From JAXHUH01 sp034211175 (GTDB taxonomy: Bacteria; Actinomycetota; Acidimicrobiia; Acidimicrobiales; CAIXPF01): DNA of 10,548 bases. Below are positions 7,238-10,548 of this stretch, piece by piece; the stretch's first letter is position 1; each line of letters begins with the position of its first letter. Made by a program: the position numbers and the translations under genes. The notes below the pieces were generated by a model, which had not been told where the DNA came from, made no database searches, and was given only the letters and a program-made list of their open reading frames with translations. Location: the NCBI GenBank assembly GCA_034211175.1, contig JAXHUH010000088.1, forward strand, positions 1-10,548, read 5' to 3'.

Positions 7238-7476
7238 CGACGATCGCGCCCACGAGCACCGCCGTGTAGCGCTTCCGCTACCGGTTGAAGGGCTTACGTG
7301 ACGTGCATAAGTCGTGCACCATGAGATCGGCGCCGACAGCCTCGCTGTCTCGCCGACGTCTGGCTGCCACTGGACGCGGCCGCCGTCTCCCAGACCGGGG
7401 GACGGCGGCCCGAGGCCAGCCCGACCTTCCGCCGCCGTCGCGGCCCTCAGCTGGCAGGCCACAGACGAGAGACACC
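7238..7476 (+). ncRNA. Hairpin-rich leader before the 7477-9139 gene chain
   Basis: This 239-base stretch has no convincing gene but dense secondary structure. Hairpin 1: gtagcg/cgctac, 7266-7281, with a 4-base loop. An operator-like gtgca-N7-tgcac lies at 7303-7319, which also contains cgtgca twice at an 11-base period. Hairpin 2: gacagc/gctgtc, 7335-7349, with a 3-base loop. Hairpin 3: ggccgccgtc (7378-7387) pairs perfectly with gacggcggcc (7401-7410), and the stem can continue inward by four more pairs. The segment gacggcggc (7401-7409) can instead pair with gccgccgtc at 7431-7439, so two folds exclude each other. There is no T-run after the stems. It could be an attenuator-like leader, an RNA regulator, or a replication origin; I cannot tell which. 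A gagag ribosome-binding-like run precedes ATG 7477. Confidence 0.4.
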
Positions 7477-7686
7477 ATGACCAATGACGTCGCCTCCGAC
7501 GTCCGCCGCGACGCGCCCAGCAACGGCAGCACCCGACCCGAAGGTCGTCTGGCGCTTGACGACCCGGTCTGCCTCGCGAAGGCCGCTCGCATCATGCGAG
7601 GCGCTCTCGACCGCAGCCGGACCGAGACCTCCACTGGGTCGCCGTCGCGTCAGCAGCCCCAGCGAGGGGGTCGACGCGTGCGATGA
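7477..7686 (+). CDS. Small hypothetical protein, first gene of a coupled chain
   Basis: A 69-aa protein from ATG 7477, chosen over the longer in-frame start at 7285 because a purine-rich gacgagagac stands just upstream and because the long version would translate the hairpin leader into low-complexity arginine/proline sequence. One likely helix is seen (LDDPVCLAKAARIMRGALDR, about residues 27-46), flanked by polar, unstructured ends; the C-terminus is strongly basic (QPQRGGRRVR). No family was recognised. Its stop overlaps the next start (ATGA at 7683), so it is probably translated with the following two genes. Small genes at this place in integrative elements are often regulators or replication accessories, but nothing in the residues proves this. 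Confidence 0.5.
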   Translation: MTNDVASDVRRDAPSNGSTRPEGRLALDDPVCLAKAARIMRGALDRSRTETSTGSPSRQQPQRGGRRVR

Positions 7687-7874
7687 GACCCACGAACAGA
7701 GTGAACGCCGGGTGCTGCAACACCCGGCGCTCGCGAGACGAGCCCCCGGCAGCCTTCTACAGCGGCATGGAGACCACGTTCTCCGCGCCCGAGTCTACTG
7801 TCCGTGAACACCTGGCGCGAGTTCGTCGCGCCCGCCGACGAGCGGTTCGCGGGACAGTCTCGGTTCCTCTGTGA
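7683..7874 (+). CDS. Tiny hypothetical protein, middle gene of the chain
   Basis: A 63-aa frame whose ATG overlaps the previous stop by ATGA (7683-7686) and whose TGA overlaps the next GTG (GTGA, 7871-7874). These two 4-base overlaps are the main reason to accept it. The sequence has an adjacent Cys pair near the N-terminus (NAGCCNTRR), an aromatic AAFYSGMETTF stretch and a basic helix (REHLARVRRARRRAVRG). No family was recognised. A perfect 9-bp hairpin (7706-7729) lies inside its first codons. It may serve mainly as a coupling or leader reading frame for the large gene that follows, or the overlap could be chance. Confidence 0.35.
   Translation: MRPTNRVNAGCCNTRRSRDEPPAAFYSGMETTFSAPESTVREHLARVRRARRRAVRGTVSVPL
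7706..7729 (+). promoter_or_regulatory. Perfect 9-bp hairpin inside the small chain gene
   Basis: The arms cgccgggtg (7706-7714) and cacccggcg (7721-7729) pair without mismatch across the six-base loop ctgcaa. It begins about 23 bases after ATG 7683. Such a strong stem directly after a start could control translation of the chain or the downstream 422-aa gene. No T-run follows, so a simple intrinsic terminator is not supported. Confidence 0.45.
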
Positions 7875-9139
7875 CGCCGGGGCGACACCGACAGCTCGGT
7901 GTGAAGAACGGCCGCGTGGTGGCCGAGCACGGGCTGATTCCGGGGTTCAGCCGGTACGCCCACGCCGCATGGGCGGGCCCGAGCGGCGAAGCGGCGAAGA
8001 TCCGGCACGCGTCGGGCTCGAACCCGCTGCCCGTCGCACTCGCGGTGAAGCGCCTGCAGCAGCTCCGCATGGGCGGCGAGATCCATCTGTCGGAGGACGA
8101 CGTCGACGCGCTCGTACTCCGTGTCGCCCGCGAGACCGGCCGGTGGCCAGAGTCCGCACTCCTGTCGAAGGCCGCAACCGGCCGCCGCTACGCCGCACAG
8201 GCCGGACCGAGGGCATGCCCGCGGGACCGCACAATGGCCCGCAGCAAGGCGGACCACGTCGAACGGATCACCGAGGTGTGGTGGCCGTCGATCCGCTTGC
8301 CGGAGGCTGCGACGGCGCAGCGGCGCGCGTCAGCGGTGAAGATCCTCTTCGCCATCGGCCAGATGGCGCTCCGGGCCTGCAACACCGAGCTGTCGTTCTC
8401 CGGCCGTGAGCTCGCCGAGGCCGCCGGCGTGACCGAGGCAACCATCTACCGGCTGGGTGAGCTCTGGCGTCCGTTCGTCCACCGGAAGGTGCGAGGTGGG
8501 TACGCGATCGACGAGGACACTGGCGACGAGATGCGAGTCCGGTCCGTGTGGCGGCTCGTCCCGCTCGGCGACACCGAGCGGGGCGTACCGGTGCCGTTCT
8601 CGTTGCGGCCGACGGGCCCCGACGTTGCCTCCGATCTCCGGAACCCAGCCCATAACGGATGGCACAAGAAGTCGGTCGAGTGGGCAGCGTTCATGACGCT
8701 CCTCGACGCCGAGGGCCCGATGCGCGCCGCGCAGCTATCCGAAGCACTCGGGCTGTCCCGCCAGAGCGCCACGAACACGCTCCGCCGCCTACGCGATCGC
8801 GACCTCGGCGACGACGGAGTCGACGGTCCCCACGGGGCGCTCGTCGTCGCCGAGCAGGACGGCCGAGAGGTGTGGTGGACAGTCGGAGACGTCACCGAAG
8901 AGCACGCCGAGGCGATCGACGCGTGCGGAGTGACCGACCACCGCTCGACCCGCCACGAAGCCCACGAGCAGCAACGCCACCTCGCTGACCGCGCCCGCGC
9001 CGCTCACCACGCAGCCAAGGTCACCGATCTCGGCGAGCGGCGAGTGCCGAACCGGCCCGACAGCACACACGACTGGGTGCGTGCGTTCACCAGCGGGCGA
9101 ATCGAGATCGACATCGTCGGTGACGCCGAAGCCGGATAG
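7871..9139 (+). CDS. Two-HTH protein, candidate replication or regulatory protein of the element
   Basis: A 422-aa protein from GTG 7871, which overlaps the previous stop. The N-terminus (about residues 10-50, VVAEHGLIPGFSRYAHAAWAGPSG) and the segment 60-110 (acidic helix, then ETGRWPESALLSKAATGRRYA) faintly recall the linker that follows primase-polymerase domains in actinobacterial element replication proteins. The first helix-turn-helix is at about 176-205 (FSGRELAEAAGVTEATIYRLGEL). A second, winged helix-turn-helix of MarR/LexA style lies at about 268-340 (KKSVEWAAFMTLLDAEGPM, then AAQLSEALGLSRQSATNTLRRL, wing to VWWTVGD). The C-terminus (345-390) is helical and rich in His, Ala and Arg. 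No ATPase or primase active-site motif is visible, so a replication initiator that binds an origin, or a transcription regulator, are both open. It is the largest gene of the element region. Function is inferred, not shown. Confidence 0.7.
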   Translation: MTPGRHRQLGVKNGRVVAEHGLIPGFSRYAHAAWAGPSGEAAKIRHASGSNPLPVALAVKRLQQLRMGGEIHLSEDDVDALVLRVARETGRWPESALLSKAATGRRYAAQAGPRACPRDRTMARSKADHVERITEVWWPSIRLPEAATAQRRASAVKILFAIGQMALRACNTELSFSGRELAEAAGVTEATIYRLGELWRPFVHRKVRGGYAIDEDTGDEMRVRSVWRLVPLGDTERGVPVPFSLRPTGPDVASDLRNPAHNGWHKKSVEWAAFMTLLDAEGPMRAAQLSEALGLSRQSATNTLRRLRDRDLGDDGVDGPHGALVVAEQDGREVWWTVGDVTEEHAEAIDACGVTDHRSTRHEAHEQQRHLADRARAAHHAAKVTDLGERRVPNRPDSTHDWVRAFTSGRIEIDIVGDAEAG

Positions 9140-9147
9140 CGCCCCGA

Positions 9148-9170
9148 CGCGACACACGATGAGCGCACTG
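9148..9170 (+). repeat. Inverted repeat copy A flanking the membrane-protein gene
   Basis: This 23-base sequence with core acacacgatgagcgcac is repeated in opposite orientation at 9847-9869 with one mismatch (c to t in the core). It lies just after the stop of the 422-aa gene, between two convergent genes. Confidence 0.7.
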
Positions 9171-9198
9171 ATGCAGAGGGACGCTCGACAGGCACCGA

Positions 9199-9714
9199 TC
9201 AGCGAGTCGTAGTCGTAGTCGAGGGGAGCGTCGTCGACGGTTCCGGCTGCGAGGACGACGAGGCTCCGCCGAACGCGATCTGCGTCCCCACAGAGATCAC
9301 GAGCGCGAGGCCAGCCGCGAGCCACACCATCCTCCGCGAATGCCGCTTGGTGTCCTCGTGTCGACGCTTCTCCTCCTGCACCTGCTCCGCGAGCGCCTCG
9401 TCCTGGCGCAGTTCCTGCTCACGTCGTGCCTGCTCCGCGGCATCGAGACGCTGCTGCAGTGCAGCGAGGTGCTCACCGAGCTCGCGGGTCGCGTCGAGCT
9501 GGTCGAGCGTTGCGTTCAGCTGGTCTAGTTCCGGACGCGGGATCGGCACATGCTCGGGCTGCCTCGGCGCCATCGCCCGAGCGTGGCGCAGTGTCTTCTC
9601 CACCTGCTCCTGATCGGCCCGCATCTTCTCGAGGAATGCCTCGAGCCCAGAGCCGGGCCGCCGCCCACTGCGCTCGTTGCCGTCATCGCCCGTTGGATCG
9701 TCGGTGTCGCTCAC
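9199..9714 (-). CDS. Coiled-coil protein with C-terminal membrane anchor, unknown function
   Basis: A 171-aa protein. The N-terminal 30 residues are acidic and disordered-looking. Residues 61-127 form a long coiled coil (heptads such as LDQLNATLDQLDAT, then LAALQQRLDAAEQARREQELRQ). A basic stretch (KRHSRR, 123-128) precedes a single membrane helix (about 129-149, VWLAAGLALVISVGTQIAF), and a 21-residue Ser/Thr/Pro tail ends in TTTTTR. By the positive-inside rule the coiled coil is cytoplasmic and the tail outside. The start is GTG 9714; no Shine-Dalgarno sequence is visible before it. This architecture is common among unknown proteins of actinobacterial prophages and integrative elements, and could be a phage-exclusion, holin-spanin-like or segregation protein; none of these is proven. 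It is transcribed against the 422-aa gene, from its own promoter in 9715-9854. Confidence 0.75.
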   Translation of the reverse strand: MSDTDDPTGDDGNERSGRRPGSGLEAFLEKMRADQEQVEKTLRHARAMAPRQPEHVPIPRPELDQLNATLDQLDATRELGEHLAALQQRLDAAEQARREQELRQDEALAEQVQEEKRRHEDTKRHSRRMVWLAAGLALVISVGTQIAFGGASSSSQPEPSTTLPSTTTTTR

Positions 9715-9854
9715 GGAGGTTCACGCTAGATGCCTGGCCCCCCACCGACGGGGGCGGCAAGCTCGGATGCCGACACCGTGGCGGATCCGCGCCACTCGCG
9801 ACACATGATGGGTGCATTCGGGTCATAGACCCGGGTTGTGTTCCACCAGTGCAC
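9715..9854 (-). promoter_or_regulatory. Intergenic region with several palindromes between two minus-strand genes
   Basis: This 140-base gap contains the palindrome gcggatccgc (9781-9790) within a gtggcg/cgccac pair (9778-9795), and the perfect hairpin cgggtc/gacccg (9819-9833, 3-base loop), which could end transcription of the gene entering from the right. A degenerate third copy of the repeat (9797-9818) is also here. The promoter of the membrane-protein gene should lie in this gap, but no clear -10/-35 pair was recognised. Confidence 0.4.
9797..9818 (+). repeat. Degenerate copy C of the repeat
   Basis: The segment reading gacacatgatgggtgca matches copy A (core gacacacgatgagcgca) with a few substitutions, in the same orientation as copy A. 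It sits upstream of the membrane-protein gene. Confidence 0.4.
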
Positions 9855-9869
9855 TCATCGTGTGTCGCG
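9847..9869 (-). repeat. Inverted repeat copy B flanking the membrane-protein gene
   Basis: The reverse complement of this segment matches 9148-9170 at 22 of 23 positions. It overlaps the last codons of the gene at 9855. The similarity extends weakly outward (ccgacg) and inward (gcactgRtg), suggesting arms of nearly 30 bases. Confidence 0.7.
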
Positions 9870-10548
9870 TTCGTCGGTCCTGTCGGTGCGGAACGTGTAG
9901 GTCGCTTCGTCGATGCCGCTGCGATCAGGCAGGTAGGTGGCGAAGAAGCCGCCGCCGCTCGACGTGTCAGCGCGGGGTTCAGAGAGTGTCAGGTCAGACG
10001 GATACGTGCCGATCGAGATCACACGTGGGGACTGTGTCCACTCGAGGGGAGCCGGACGCGCCAGCTTCATCGCCGCCGTCGCAAGCGAATCGTCTCTGGC
10101 GGTCCTGAGCTTGGCCGCCTCGGCGGGCGAGCAGGCGGGCCCGGTCAGAACCGCATCGACGAAGAGGGAGAACTGCGATCGAACGTCGTCGGCGATCCTC
10201 CTGTAGCCCCACACGATTCTCGGTGCGCGCTCGGTCGTGAGGTGACTAAGCCGCTTGTTGAGCGGCGCTCGGTGAGGTCCCAGGGCTCCCCTCGCCACGT
10301 CGTGGTCCCAGGCCCCGTCCGCCGCGAAGTGGCCTGTCCACAGGTAGTCGTCCTTGCGGCCGCGCGTGCCTGGCCGGCGCTCGTCCGTGAGGAACTCGAT
10401 GAGACACCTCGCGTGCAGAAGGAGAGCCTCTAGCCCCGAATGGTCATGGCGAATGTGATTCGGTGATGTGCGGGTGCGCGGAAGAGCCCTTCTGAGCTGG
10501 GAAGATGTGGGTTGTCGAGATCCACAAGCTCCAGAACAGAAGGGCTCC
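9855..10548 (-). CDS. Partial unknown protein, C-terminal part, 5' end missing or beyond the window
   Basis: The stop is TGA (plus-strand tca 9855-9857). Reading leftward from the window edge the frame is open throughout, with GTG 10298 as the only standard start codon, which would give 147 aa. The residues before it clearly look like protein: SGLEALLLHARCLIEFLTDE (about 10440-10381), then RKDDYLWTGHF and AWDHD, followed by the NKRLSHLTTERAPRIVWGYRRIADDV segment. I therefore read the gene as starting upstream of about 10440, with its true start lost or outside. The pattern LLLHARxLIEFL...KDD...NKRLxHLTxER matches my memory of a widespread hypothetical protein family in bacteria, with no known function. 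The C-terminus (SSGGGFFATYLPD, then a Thr/Asp/Arg tail) was not recognised. The sequence right of about 10438 looks like a different, IS-end-like segment. Confidence 0.55.
   Translation of the reverse strand, partial: EPFCSGACGSRQPTSSQLRRALPRTRTSPNHIRHDHSGLEALLLHARCLIEFLTDERRPGTRGRKDDYLWTGHFAADGAWDHDVARGALGPHRAPLNKRLSHLTTERAPRIVWGYRRIADDVRSQFSLFVDAVLTGPACSPAEAAKLRTARDDSLATAAMKLARPAPLEWTQSPRVISIGTYPSDLTLSEPRADTSSGGGFFATYLPDRSGIDEATYTFRTDRTDERDTR
10438..10548. mobile_element. IS-end-like segment with an inverted repeat at the right edge
   Basis: gagcccttctgagctgg (around 10483-10499) and the reverse complement of the final bases (ggagcccttctgttctgg) are close matches, forming an inverted repeat across 10483-10548. 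A tgtgg/ccaca pair lies between the arms (around 10507-10527). Read on the minus strand, gggctcttcc (10495-10486) resembles the GGCTCTTC-type ends of ISL3 elements, the family of the transposase at the left window edge. The element itself, if any, would continue outside the window, so the assignment is tentative. Confidence 0.3.

Noticed and set aside
7302..7318. Iteron array of a replication origin
   Set aside because: Only two cgtgca copies at an 11-base period are present; too few to call iterons.
7378..7410. Intrinsic terminator
   Set aside because: The stem is strong but no T-run follows; an attenuator-like or other structural role fits better.
7285..7476. Longer start for the 69-aa gene at ATG 7285
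   Set aside because: It would translate the perfect hairpins into Arg/Pro-rich sequence, and ATG 7477 has a better ribosome binding site.
9426..10433. 335-codon plus-strand open frame over the right part of the window
   Set aside because: It is antisense to the coiled-coil and LLLHAR-type proteins, with Arg/Ala-rich composition and no recognisable motif.
1..10548. CRISPR array, tRNA attachment site or tRNA gene
   Set aside because: No regularly spaced direct repeats and no cloverleaf or TTCGA-type tRNA 3' end were seen on either strand; the integration site appears to be a pilin-like gene instead.

Overview
The window is very GC-rich (especially positions 1445-4860) with strong GCC/CTC/GTC codon bias, which points to a high-GC actinobacterium. 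The Tad gene style and the small pilin-like protein ending in a DRGEGIISAA motif suggest Acidimicrobiia or a relative; this is an inference from style, not a measured assignment. No tRNA, rRNA or CRISPR array is visible.

Layout. (1) 1-1307 is a scrap zone. It holds the last codons of an ISL3-like transposase, followed in the same frame by a long open frame with no start codon whose C-terminus looks TPR-like, probably a gene that lost its 5' end. (2) 1445-4625 is a tight operon of three Tad (type IVc pilus, type II secretion-like) genes: the ATPase TadA/CpaF, then TadB and TadC, joined by ATGA overlaps. (3) At 4721 a small pilin-like gene begins with a good ribosome binding site, but it breaks off just as its hydrophobic helix starts (about 4848) and stops at 4858. 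(4) A large serine recombinase follows at once (4879-6284). An integrative element therefore appears to have entered the pilin gene, with its left end (attL) near 4848-4860. The recombinase copy looks damaged: it has ATC where ATG is expected, and a one-base loss near 5859 that splits its C-terminus into another frame.

(5) Behind the integrase the element has a lysogeny-type control module: an XRE-family repressor on the minus strand (6288-6953) and, divergent from it, a small excisionase-like HTH protein (7016-7237). The gap between them holds a 12-bp palindrome and a TTGACA box. (6) A 239-base non-coding stretch (7238-7476) is full of hairpins, including two that compete for one segment. 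It precedes a chain of three genes overlapping by 4 bp: 69 aa, 63 aa, and a 422-aa protein with two helix-turn-helix regions that may be a replication or regulatory protein. (7) 9199-9714 (minus) encodes a coiled-coil protein with a C-terminal membrane anchor. It lies between two 23-bp inverted repeats that match at 22 positions, with a third, degenerate copy nearby. (8) 9855 to the right edge (minus) is the C-terminal part of an unrecognised gene whose frame stays open to the window end without a start codon. The last 110 bases carry an IS-end-like inverted repeat.

Taken together this is a Tad pilus locus interrupted by a serine-integrase element. The order integrase, repressor, excisionase, replication-like gene resembles small integrative elements and phage satellites. 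No capsid, packaging or conjugation gene is visible, and the right end of the element is not recognisable inside the window.
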